The notes under the pieces: model-generated
What the model saw: the letters and a program-made list of their open reading frames with translations, nothing else
What the model was told of the DNA's origin: nothing
Databases searched by the model: none
In this document: positions 11,717 to 22,718 of the stretch, one piece after another
Layout of the letters: the number at the start of each line of letters is the position of its first letter
Position numbering within the stretch: position 1 is the first letter of the stretch
NCBI GenBank assembly: GCA_025526995.1
Contig: JAHLKG010000001.1
Coordinates: 434,001-498,000 of the forward strand
DNA length: 64,000 nucleotides
Source: Powellomyces hirtus
Lineage: Eukaryota; Chytridiomycota; Chytridiomycetes; Spizellomycetales; Powellomycetaceae
Reading direction: 5' to 3'
Translations under genes and position numbers: made by a program

Positions 11717-14638
11717 ATGCTTGGGATGGACTCTTTCATTGCTAGCGGCCCTTCCCATCGGGGATCCGCCCAAACGCAACACCCACAAACCCACCCGCAG
11801 TGCGAACGCTTCTCCCCAGACTACCTCCCCGTCATTACCTTCCTCCCGTTCAGAAACTACTACCGCGCAGTCTGCTCGGCCAATTACAGCAACTCACTCG
11901 AACCCAGCCACCTTGAAGTCCAAGCCAACGACCGTCTCATCCTGTCTGGCTCGGACGTTGAGGCCCACTATTTTTTTGCTGGCCATGAAGCCACCAAGCG
12001 ACAAGGATGGGTGCCGTGCTGGGTTTTGACGGAAATGCAAAGCGGTGCACATGTCTTGCCGCCTATTGCAACGAGTTGTGCGCATCCGGCACAGGCGGTT
12101 CAAGAGACCCTAGCCTCGGCATTGTTGCCGTCGCATTCTCCACCGGTGGGACATGACAGTCCTGAACCCCCGAAAATGATGAAAGCGGATTGGTCACTCG
12201 CCCAGCTTGATTCTGAAGCACTTCCAGTTCAGGTAATTTGTGGCGTTGTGGCTCCAGTTACTTTCTTATGTGTTTGTTTATTCGCCACCATCTGCAAACT
12301 TTGGTTCCGGTACATTGTATGTAACTACGAGCTCCATTCTTGCAGACCCTCGGCTCAGGCCTGGCCGGCGCCCCACCCTCTCCTCAGGAATATCAAGAAC
12401 AACTGCCGAAGACTTCTCCGTATCTACGCGTGGGGCCAGACCCACGGACGCCAATATTGCGATCCGACTATCAGCATTACCCTCAATCAGAGCAATTTGA
12501 CTTTGCAAGCGCTGGCTCATCTCGATGCCCAAGTGGCTCAGCGCTCGAACAACTGAGCGACGATTCGTGGGAGTACTACGAGTCTCGTACGGCTACGCAG
12601 CCGGTGCGCATGTTGGGGGAAGCCCAAGCATGGCCGACAATTGTGAAGCAAGAAATCGCTGTTTCAGCCGAGCCATACCCTTGGAATTTGCCCCGAGGAG
12701 AACCTGCTCAAAGTATCGGCGATCAAGAAGCTCTTGTCCCGAAAGACAATCGCTCCCCTCAAGGACTCGACACTCAGCCGACGGCGACCGAAACGAGAGC
12801 CCCAGAGATTCCTGGAGCTAATCGACGCCAGTGGGACCAAGCGTACGAGCGAACGCGGAAAACCCAGAAAAAACGTGGTCATGGCACCAATCTCGATCCC
12901 GAACAGCAAGCTCGCTTCCCGCCATCTAGTGCTACCAGCACGTATGCAAACTTTATCGAAGGTCTTTTGACAGTGCTCAGAAACCTGCGCGACACCATGG
13001 GCTACACAGAGTTTACGCGTGATGCTGTCAACCATGCAAAAAACCAAGTTGCCGGATACAAAGCAAAAGGTCCTGGCCGTGGACCTTGGCGTGTGTGGCT
13101 CCCGGAGCATGTGTGGGATATGTTCCAAGTGTTTAAAGCTAGCACGGTTTGTGGTACCGTCACTCAGGCCGAGTTCGTCGAGCTGTTGTTGAACCTCAAT
13201 GGACGAGAAAAGGAAGGAAACCACAGAGGCGTCCAGCATCATATGCTTCGAGCGCCCAACCGCGCGGCACAGGTAAAGATTCTCAAATTAGTTTTATAGC
13301 CTATCGATGACCGTTGACATCGTTTACTTCTCCACTACGTCTTGAATTCAGACCCGCAGCTCGACCCAAGACTGAAGACTACAGAGCCGATGAGACTTCG
13401 GACCGATCCGGCTCACGGAATTCAATCGGAGAGCTGTAAGCAACCGGGAGGCGTTCCACGGAGCACCACTGATACCAAACTTGAGAAGCGAACCGAAGCC
13501 GCTGACGCCGAACGATCCGATGCAGGTATCACTCGCTATCTGCAGTCGATTGACGAAGAAGGTCTTGCGTTCCTGCGCAGCGAAGCCGCGACGTTCATGG
13601 AAGACGACAAGATCGAAGACGTTCGCAAGCGCAAGCAGCGCCAGAGCGGAGAGCAAATCGGGGGCGAAGATTTGGATCTAGACACGATGGTGAAGATCTC
13701 TGGCCAATTGACCAGCAGCGATTTTTGGAGGCTGAAGGGTCTACTGGAGCACAAAAGGGCGGTCCTGAGAAACCACTGCGTACAACTCCTACAAGCGAGG
13801 GTAGCCTCGAGTCTACCGACAGAGCTCGCGCAACTCCGAAACGCTCCTTCCAAAACCTAGCCACAGCACAGCAGCTTTGGCAGGCCAATCCCAATTCTTC
13901 GGTAAGTAGGCTTCAACTTGGCCTACTCGACCTCCAACACCTGAAAAGAGTCGCGACACCGGTTGATCTGTCTAGCCATTGACGTATCATCTCGCCGCAG
14001 CGCTTCATCTCGGCAATCAAGGACATGCAAATATCTGGAAACGACATTCTCCAGATCCTTCTTGTGGCATTTCTTGAGCGAATCTTGGAAGACAGCGAAC
14101 ATGCGCACAAATTGATTTCGCGCACCGCCGCCATGCTTGTGTGGCTGAACCACGCACGACTGGTGAACGAACGCACCCTGGCAGAACAGTTGCGTACTTT
14201 GCTTCCCGTCTGTGTTGTAATGAAATTCGCGAAAGGACTAATCATTCTTGACTTGTAACTTTCAGCTTAGCGCGGATCATCAAAGAAGTTAACAAATCAT
14301 GCAGTGCTACCTGTGATGATTTTCCGGCGCCCTTTGCGAAATTGATTCGCAAACTCATAGGGGTCAACATTGTTGACGTGCCTCGCCTCCTTGAGCTCAT
14401 TCACACAAAAACAGAAGAAGATGGAAGCGGTGAAGACGATGATGGTGACGTTTGGTCGGAAGTGGAGTATATATGGGAGAATGAAGGGAACGAGGCCGGC
14501 GCGGACGCCGATCGCGGTCGACAGGATGAGACGCGGCGAGCTGCAACGCGAAGCGAGAACAATGATGAACACGGCCATGAAGTTTCTGGGGAGGTTACTA
14601 CGGCTGGCGAGAAAGACGCCAGTGCTGCCGACGCATAG
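11717..14638 (+). CDS. Hypothetical protein with N-terminal SH3-like domain; 3' model provisional
   Basis: Unrecognised protein. Exon 1 (11717-12232) encodes an SH3-like segment: AVCSANYSN at the RT-loop position, then NDRLILSGSD, ending with GWVPCWVLTEM, as in SH3 domains that close with a W/G-x-P-x-x-x-V motif. Exon 2 is 12346-13272 (Pro/Gln-rich, then a conserved-looking helical stretch, FIEGLLTVLRNLRDTM). Exon 3 starts at 13360 after an acceptor inside cccgcag. Its frame closes at 13860, while another frame leads to an excellent donor at 13902 and joins in phase to 14001-14207 (RFISAIKDMQISGNDILQI). The last exon (from about 14266 or 14271, ending TAG 14638) is acidic. The connections 13740-14001 and 14207-14270 are unresolved. 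Role unknown; an adaptor is a guess from the SH3-like domain. Confidence 0.45.
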
Positions 14639-15435
14639 AGCATGATCGATACGAAGACATGAACAAGAAGAAACCTGATGTTCTGAGGGACATCGCGACT
14701 AATTCAACAGATACCGAAACCCAAGAAGACAAGAATGGGAAGCCAACCAGGGCTGAGTCCAGTGACCAGAAAGACAGCTTCAAAAAAGCAGATATGGAAA
14801 GAAGGAATTCGACAACCAAAGCACTAGTCGAAAGAACCAGAAGTAGCTCCAAGCCATGAGAAATCTCCCGAGAAGAGGGAGGCCACTGATCCGGCCTCCA
14901 CCGAGGAAAGGTCATCTGATTTAGGCGCTCAGGCCATGTCACCCACTCTTGAGCATGTTAAACACGCCGCAGGTCGCTCTCTCCTCGATTGTGATTTTCC
15001 CCTTGCAAGAATGAAAACATATCAGCATTTTTCCCGGGTTCTATCATCCCTCCTATTCGCAAATTCTCTGCCTATTCGATGTATATGTGTGTCGAATACG
15101 TCTCTCTCTCCCCTTCTTCTCTTCCATATCACTTTCCTTCATTGTATGAAATTGAGGGGACCACTTAGGACCAGACGATTGGTGGTTCACGTAAGCAGAT
15201 GAGGCTTGTGTATGCCCACCAATCAAGCGCGTTTCCCTATTGGCTTTGTGGTTGGAGTGAGGGAGTGAGTGAAGTGGTTTGTGTGACAATTGACACTTCA
15301 GCCACTGCCACCGTAAGTATTAGCGATAATCCTGTCGGCTTTTGACTGTTGCGGAGGACTTTCGGCGTTTGCGTTGAAGTGCCCACCCCCGTTGAAAACT
15401 CCCCTCATTCGAACAAATTTCCACGGTTACGAACC
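14639..15435. other. Intergenic region with ambiguous ORFs
   Basis: Spacer before the F-box gene. A plus-strand ORF (14659-14859, Lys/Ser/Asp-rich) and an overlapping hydrophobic minus-strand ORF (14942-14598) occupy the left half. Neither is recognisable. The right half has T-rich tracts and looks like untranslated sequence. Confidence 0.35.
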
Positions 15436-18400
15436 ATGGCAGAAGCAGAGGGGAAACAGCACATTGGGGACACTATCACCGATGGAGTCGTGGAAACGGT
15501 ATGGATCTGCGGCCGGTCGAAGGGCGCCGGCGGAGGTGGGACATTGGGGGAACGTGTAAAAACCGCCATGTCGGAAATGACATTCACGAGGAAAACATGA
15601 ATATGGACAGCGGAAAGGGATGATAATGATGAAATATCTAAACCTTGGTATGTTTCTTTCCAAATAGGCCCCGTCAAAGACGCCAGTTGACTACACAAAC
15701 CTTCCCTCCGCCGTCATTGACGGAATTGTGCAAAACCTCAGCCACTCCGACCAACTGAACCTCCTCGTGCTCTGCAAAGCATGGTCTCGCCCAGTCGCCA
15801 CAGCCATGTACAGGGCGCCTCTCCTGCAATCTTCCGACTCGTTCGAACGCCTCATCCAGTTACTCAATACTCCGCTCCCCGCCCACCCGTACCCGGAACT
15901 CATTCGTGAGCTGGACATTGGCGCTTCTGCCGCTGATAACTTGTACATGGGCGATTTGGACTCGGCGTTGGCTGTTTGCACCGGGCTCGAGGTCTTTCGT
16001 TTGGAAAACTGCTTTCATATTTCCAACATACTTGTCAGAAGCTTGGCTGCGCATTGCTCAAATCTGAAGCAGGTGCGTGCGTAAGAGCGCTAAAGCGAAA
16101 GAGACTTCCGGGATATCTCAGTAATCCCGGTTTTTTGTAGGTTGATTTACCAGGATGCCCGATCTCTGACTCTTTCATTCCTATTTTGAGCAAAAACTGC
16201 CGTCAGATTGAGAGGCTGGATCTCAGTTTCACTAATCTCACAGTGGCGTCACTTCACGCCATCGTTATGAACTGCGACAGCCTTCTACAGCTTGATCTGT
16301 CCGAATGCCGACCTCTGGAAGACGACGCTTCTCTGGATTTGTCGACAAAGAACTTTTCTCGCCCTCTCCAGTGGTTGAGCCTTCGCAACACTTCTGTCAC
16401 TGACGATTTGCTCCGATTTGCGGCTACTCACTGTCCTCACCTTGAAGACCTCATCCTGGAGTCATGCACGGAAGTAACGGACGATGCTATCATAAAGATT
16501 GCCAGCACGTGCACAAAGCTGCGCAGGCTTGACATGTCTTTCTGTGATAACATCACGGATCTCTCCCTTCAGGCGTTTGCGATGCGTGCAACGGCGACAA
16601 AGGGTGGCGCACTGAAGGAAATGTACGTTACCGCCTGCGACCACATCTCGCCCGCCGCGGTGCAGAACCTTGCACAACAATGTGTCCAGCTTGAACTGCT
16701 GGTCCTGGATGGATGTGAAAAGATCCTCGGAACATATGTCCAGTCCTTCTCGCAGCAATCGTCAGAAGACGAATTGGAGTGCTTGCTGGAAGGCGACGCC
16801 ATTCGTCGCTTTGCGAAACATGTCCCTGGAACCAATTTGGTCACCCCTCCTGCTTCCCCCGGCCGGTTGGCGGGTCCAGACTCGCGCAACTACAAAGTTC
16901 AGGTTAGTTATGCTCCGCCGCACAGCGAGTCTGCCACTGACTATGGTGCACCGTGGAGAAACAATGTGAGCAATGTCTATGGGCAGGACCCTGCCGCAAT
17001 TGCCGCTGCCGCTCTAGAAGCCGCGAAAAACCAAACACACCCACCTACTGGCTCGGCGTCGGGTGACAAAACTCTGCAACGACGACCTTCCCGTATCATG
17101 ATGCTGCGAAAACGGTCGTCTATGGTCAACATGGCTGATGCCGCAGCGGAAGCGGAGGCTGCGAAACAAGAACGTCAAGAGAAGATCAGGGAAAAGAGGC
17201 GCTCTAAAGTTTTCAGCGCTGCTGCTGCCAGCGAGCTGGCTGCTGCCGCTGCTGCTACTACTACCGCGCCTGCGTCTCCAGCCGTGGAGCAGACTCCCAC
17301 CTCGCAACCATGGCCACAGACGCCGACACGAACGGTTGACGAGCCAACAACACCTGCCGGTTTGATTCCCCTCGCCTCCGGACGGAGGAGAAGCCAGATA
17401 ATAGCACCGAAAACAATCGACACAGCGCTCCCTGCAACTCCCGGTGCTGTCCCTCCTCCCATTAATGGATGGACCGCAGCACCTCCTGCAGCTGTCCAGC
17501 CGGTCGCGCCTGCCGATAGTTCGGCGCAGAAACCCCTGCAATCATCGTCTGCAGCTGCTGCCACTAGCACCATTCCGGTCGCTTCTTTGGCGGAGAAGGC
17601 CGTTCGCCGACGCAGTATACCCGTACCGGCTGGCCCGCCCCCTCCTGGACAAGCCACTACGTGGTCCGTACCTGCCGGATTGCAGCCGCCATCCACTCCT
17701 ACTTCAGCATTACCATCATCATCCTTCGCCTCGGGTATGGCGACACCCCCAGCGCCGCATGCCGCTGCCGGTCCTGATGGCGAGCAGCCCGTCCTGCTGG
17801 CTTCAGGCCGCGCCGCCAGAGCTGCTGCGAGAGAAGCTGCTGCTGCTGCTGCTGCTGGTCCTGTCACAAACGGCGCTCGTTGCGATTCGCCCGTAGCGGA
17901 CGACGTTGTTGCCCCTGTTCTGCTCGCGTCGGGACGTCGTCGGTCACGCACGAATTCGATGGCTAGCACGACGTCGGTCGCACAATCAGAAGTGTCGGTC
18001 TCACGGAGAACGTCCGTTATCCAACCCAACACGGCTCCTCCTCCCGTGCCGCAATCGCCCGCCTCGCAACCCTGGGGCGCGAACCCGACTTCCTGGAACA
18101 ACCCTGCTCAGCTCACATCCTCGAGCTCTCAGTGGTCAAACCACGAGTTGCCCGCACCGGAACCCGCGCAACCGCAACAGCAGCCAGCTCCGGACGCCGG
18201 CTTTGTTGACCCGTGGGCCACAACCCCACAACGTCACGCTGCTCCTGTGGCTCCCCATACGCCCATCAGCACTGATCCGTGGGCCGCGCGTCCCGCTTCG
18301 CAAGGATCTTTCTCGCAACCCGCCCATCAGCAGTCGCCCTACCATCAGCAACAGCCATCTCATTCACAATACGCCATGCCGACGCACGGGAGCACCTGGA

Positions 18401-19067
18401 ACAATGGTAACCAAGGTCTGCAGTCTCCTCAGGGCCCGGCCTCCCCCAACATCCGCCTAGCGGCTCCCACCGGCTGGGGCGGTAACCGCACGCCACCAGT
18501 CAGCGGCAACCCTAACATGTGGACGCCAACATTGCCCACCATGAGCCCGCAGCCCCTGCAACACCAGCAAAATGGGTACTTTGATCGCACGCGTGCACGT
18601 CTGTCGTCCGGTGGCCCCGCCTCCCCCTACGCGGGCTCGTCATACGGGGACGAGTATCACCAGTCACCGCACAACTCCAACAGCGGTAGTTATTACCGCC
18701 AACAGCAGCAGCACCCTGATCAATACCCGACAGCATCCAGCGGCGGATTTGCGTACTCGCAATCCAGACGCGGCAAGATGCTGCTCAAGCTGAAGATTGA
18801 GACCCAGAGCGGAGGCCACCAGACTCTTGCTGTGCACGAGGTAAGTGTCGTGTTTCATCCCCGATCCTTGGCTCGCCCCTGTTCACGAACATGTACTTAC
18901 TCATCATGCTTCCCTTTCTCTTTTCCCACTTGCAGTTCGACGACCCGAACCAACTTGCCACCGAGTTCACATCTTTCTGGGACATGGCGGGCTTCCGCGA
19001 ACCCCTCGTCCGGCTCATCTCGGTCCGCAAAAGCAACGCCATCCGTCAACGTCAAGGATTCCACTGA
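15436..19067 (+). CDS. F-box / leucine-rich-repeat protein with long disordered tail
   Basis: Probable SCF ubiquitin-ligase substrate receptor. Exons: 15436-15498, 15668-16072, 16141-18840 and 18936-19067, GT..AG introns, phases consistent. The F-box is near the start (YTNLPSAVIDGIVQNLSHSD ... LVLCKAWSRPVATAMYR). It is followed by about eight AMN1/Grr1-type cysteine-containing LRRs (for example LEDLILESCTEVTDDAIIKI, LRRLDMSFCDNITDLSLQAF). From about 16840 to 18770 the protein is Ala/Pro/Ser/Gln-rich and disordered, with a coiled basic block (QEKIREKRRSKVFSAAAASE) and three copies of an LASGR-type motif. The end returns to an ordered module (KMLLKLKIETQSGGHQTLAV ... FDDPNQLATEFTSFW), resembling a ubiquitin-like beta-grasp segment. 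Substrates unknown. Confidence 0.82.
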
Positions 19068-21860
19068 TACGGCCCTATCCCCTCCAACTTGGCCAACCCA
19101 ATCTCACCCGCCCCCACCCAACCAGAGAAACCCGATAAATCTCCTCCTCCCCTCGAGCACCTCATTGCAATTTTCTTACTTTTCCTTTTCCATAGACATT
19201 TACTTTTAGCTTAACATCTTTCTTTTTTCCGTACGCGGACCAATCTTCCCCCTTTTTTTATATACGTGAATTCGTACTTTTTTTTTTTTCTCTAGACTAT
19301 CACTCTTCCCTTTATTTTTTCTTTGTTCTCTCATACCTTAGCAAATACAGAAAATCCTGAAACAGCGATATTGAGAGATTGACAGGAAGGTCCTCCCCGC
19401 ATCCACGGTAAAAACATTCTCGTTTGGGAGCGGGATAGCGTCAAAAGGGCCGAGTGGACAACGAAGCCAGGGGAGGTCGTGGTGAGCAGCTGTATGTAGT
19501 CTTTAAGGTCGGTTAGAGTGAATTTGAAAGATCTTACTCAAAGCATTGATTGCATCCCATGAAAGTTGAACCGCTGAGATGACAAAAACTGCATTATTTT
19601 TTCATTCTACTCTTTTCAAGAGACAACCTCTTTCCTCACGCAATCCCGATACCGCAGCTCAGAAAGCCTCCGAGTCACACCACGGTACGCTATCTACACC
19701 CGCATCCAGGAGGAAAGCAGAAGCGCAGACACTAGCACTAGATGCAGCGACAAGAGCTCAACGTCGTTGAGGACAGCCCGACGGTTGTAACACGATTCCC
19801 GCAGCCGACACATCGTTCGCCCGGGAGTCCAGTATTTTTGTGGACGCAAAATGTAGGAACAGCCGCATCATTCAGCAAAGAGTGCCACGACCTCTCCCCT
19901 CCGTTTTTTTCCCGATACAAAAGGTACTTCACGCTGCGCATCTCCGACCTATCCTACCGTGTCTCCCCCGGGAGAACCTCTGCGTGCACGCCGCGACCAA
20001 AACTCGGGCTCGACCCAAACAGCTGCCTAACGGGAGAGGCACTCAACCGCATCGACGGACGAGCGGTTATTTGAAAGGGCGTTGCGGAATCCGTGGGGTC
20101 GTTTTTAAGGTTGATCGTGATACGCCCGATTCGCTGCAGAAAATGTCGCGCGGTGGTGTCCCCGGCTCCTGGTGAAGGGTGACCGCACGGCGGCGTTGCA
20201 CATGCACATGCTTCGTGCAGTTTGCCACCGGAGATGGGCCCCGCGCTTGGCCTCGCTCGCGTCTGCCCCCTCCGGTGCGTGAATAAAGGTCTTGCTACCG
20301 GTATCCTCCACCACAGACGCCACCGTCAACCCACCACCATCTACCCCATCTCCCCACCCATACCTCCACTCTCCACGCTGCACCACCAGGTTCAACCTCA
20401 CGGGGCTACGATGCCCTACGAAGCCGACTTGCCCTCCTTCCCCGCAAAACCCAACCACCCTGGACGCCCCAATCCTCTGCCCACTCTGGTTGCAACGCCG
20501 ACCCGCCAATGCGCCGGGCGCCCATCTGGTGGCGCCCCTCCTCTAACCCGCTGTTTCGGCAAAACGCCCGCCCTCGTCAGGTACCAGCCCAATCCGACGG
20601 CGGCCGTCCTGTTTTCGTCTTGTTTTTCGGACAAAACAGTCCCCGCATCTGACATGTTTGCAACGTCGGAGGGACACGGACCTAGGGACAGGATACAAGT
20701 GCGTTCCACTCTCAAGTGCCCGTGTGACGGTGGATCCCACCGAGCTCCCGGAGGCTTTGGGAATAGCAGAGGGCAGAGGGCCAGTTTCCCGGACAGGTTC
20801 TGGATCCACCGTTGAGAGTGGAACGCACTTGTAGTGCGTCTTGGTTGTACCGACACCCCCTCCCCCCCACCCCCAGCTGCGGATCCCTCTATGCGCCGGT
20901 CGCGAATTGTCAGGGTGAGCGAGTATGGATTGATGGAGGGGGCTGATGGAGGGGGCTTTCGTCCGGCACTTTGGAGGACATCTGGGCTTCAGCAACTGAG
21001 GAGGAGGAGGAAAGTGTGTCTCCTCTCTCTCAATGGTACTATAGCCTTCCAAAAAGGAAAGTTCCAAAATCCCACGACACCACAGTGCTTTGTGGCTTGA
21101 CGCGTCGCCCTTTTGTGAACGCCCGCCCGCCGCGACCAAACCACACCTGAGCTTGCTCCACCCAACGTACTCTCTTTGTACAGACAAACACTTGAGAAGA
21201 GAGGAATGATGTGTAGAGGAACCACAGCTGGTGGTGTGGCTCGGTAACAGGCCCACCAACCACCACCAGCAGCCGAAGCCCACTTTGACGCGTCCTGGCA
21301 TGTACATACCATCTCACGTCATGTCACCCAGTGGGACGTTCTCTCTGAACAGGAGAGTACCTCCTCCATAACCGTGCACGATGCTGCGAAAAGAACCTGG
21401 GCTGGGATGCGGATGGGGTGTGAAGAAGACGAGCGGAGATGCTATATATATCTGCGGTATTCCGCTTCCCGACCCACCGCTTCCTACGCGACACATTCCC
21501 TACGAAATCACACCAACGTCTCGAGTCGCGGGGGGAGGATCGGATGTGAATCAGAGGGGTGGGGGAGAGTGGGTGGTAGTGGGTACCATTACCGCTGGAT
21601 TGAAACATTGCGAGAAAAGTAGCGGGTGAAGAAGCAACCCCCACACTGGAAACAAAAACAACACCATACCCACGCCATCACCCCCGCACCCTCTGCCTCT
21701 TGTGCGCCCCCCACACAGCACCGTGCCCCACATCCACCCTCTCCCACTTGTCCTACACCCACTTCTTGTGGCGAACCCGCCCACACACACAAGTTCCAGA
21801 CGTCCGGGTCGGACCCTCATGGAACTGCATGCGTCACCGGAAAAGGGCAAACGTTCGTTC
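19068..21860. other. Gene-poor region, C-rich
   Basis: About 2.8 kb without a convincing gene after the F-box gene. The first 250 bp are T-rich and look like a 3' UTR. From 20200 onward the sequence is rich in C on the plus strand, giving long but compositionally random ORFs on both strands (for example the 254-codon minus ORF 21307-20543), which I do not accept. It contains the inverted-repeat element at 20695-20832. Confidence 0.45.
20695..20832. repeat. 138-bp two-step inverted repeat (foldback/MITE-like)
   Basis: The left arm 20695-20714 (acaagtgcgttccactctca) is exactly complementary to 20813-20832. Just inside, acggtggatcc (20727-20737) pairs exactly with ggatccaccgt (20802-20812). The left arm has 12 extra bases between the two pairing blocks; the loop is about 64 bp. 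Stem lengths are 20 and 11 bp. This is seen directly. Whether it is a miniature transposon, a regulatory hairpin or a chance relic is open; no target duplication is obvious. Confidence 0.7.
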
Positions 21861-21869
21861 TAGGCCGCG

Positions 21870-22440
21870 GGGGTGTTGCCTGCTCATAGGGATGGGCTTG
21901 TTCGTGGGATACCCCGTTCCGACCTTACTCTCCTCTATGCGAGTGAGTTCAGCGATGTGCCTGGTAGCGGCGAGACGACGGTCATCGAACCAGGTGGGGC
22001 GGCCGTGGCCCGAGATGCCCGGAGAGGCTGCGCACGGGCAATCGGGACAGAGGCCTCTTCGAGTACCAGATTGTCGAAACAGGCCCATCATATGAAGTCG
22101 CTCGAGGATAAGTGGTTTACGAAGCAGCCCCATGTCGATCGATCGAACGGGGGTCGGCCCTGTCTGGCTGTTTTCGTTGCAGTTCCCCGCCGGATACGGG
22201 AGCGCAGCTGGAAAGGCCTCGTGAAGGGGAGCCACGCCCAGGAGTCCGCAGGCGTTGCTGGACGAGTTGGATGCCTGGGTGTATCAGAAACGGTTTTTGT
22301 ATCAGCATCGTTGGCAGATGGGAGAATTTGCTGGTTATCGACAACTATGGCACGCTACATGGGCGTACGGCGATCTGTACGGGAGACGAGTGCGTTGTCT
22401 GTTCCGGGGGACAAGTCAATATTAGGGCAAGAATTAGTAT
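21870..22440 (+). pseudogene. Decayed TauD/TfdA-like Fe(II)/2-oxoglutarate dioxygenase
   Basis: Protein-like pieces in different frames resemble the TauD / clavaminate-synthase-like family. In the frame starting 21873, IPRSDLTLLYASEFSDVPGS followed by GETTVIEPG matches the family's (HHE)...FP.kLfFyCe...GGETPI block. Near 22260-22330, DELDAWVYQKRFLYQHRWQMGE is in one frame. The expected continuation LLVIDNYGTLHGRTAI (family: vLLIDNxxxLHgRxxf, with the last iron-binding His) is in a second frame, so a frameshift lies near 22320-22335. The N-terminal half is not recognisable. It is therefore treated as a broken gene. The family call is from motif memory only. Confidence 0.5.
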
Positions 22441-22718
22441 CTAGATCTGTAGATGACATATTTTGTTAGATGTAAGTTGATAGATTAGTAGAGCTACTTT
22501 ATTCGGTATCAAGATGGTTGTTGATCCTTGAATACTTTTATCGTGTCATTACTTGAGAAACGCTTTCAAGGAAGACGCACGATAAGAGCCATTTTCTAGA
22601 TGAGCATGTTAGTTAACACGATGTTTGGCAAAGAGATGCGTTGTTGTGATATAACACGGAGACTCAAATTGATACACAACATTCAAATACTATCAGATAG
22701 CAGGGTCATACTCTGGAA
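22441..22718. other. AT-rich spacer
   Basis: AT-rich sequence between the TauD-like relic and the 3' end of ArgJ; nothing recognised. Confidence 0.4.

Noticed and set aside
20222..20815. 197-codon plus-strand ORF
   Set aside because: Pro/Thr-rich translation of C-rich sequence, overlapping the opposite ORF; no family signal.
20543..21307. 254-codon minus-strand ORF in the C-rich island
   Set aside because: Composition is random-looking (Trp/Gly/Ser runs from C-rich DNA), it has no recognisable domain, and it crosses the inverted repeat.
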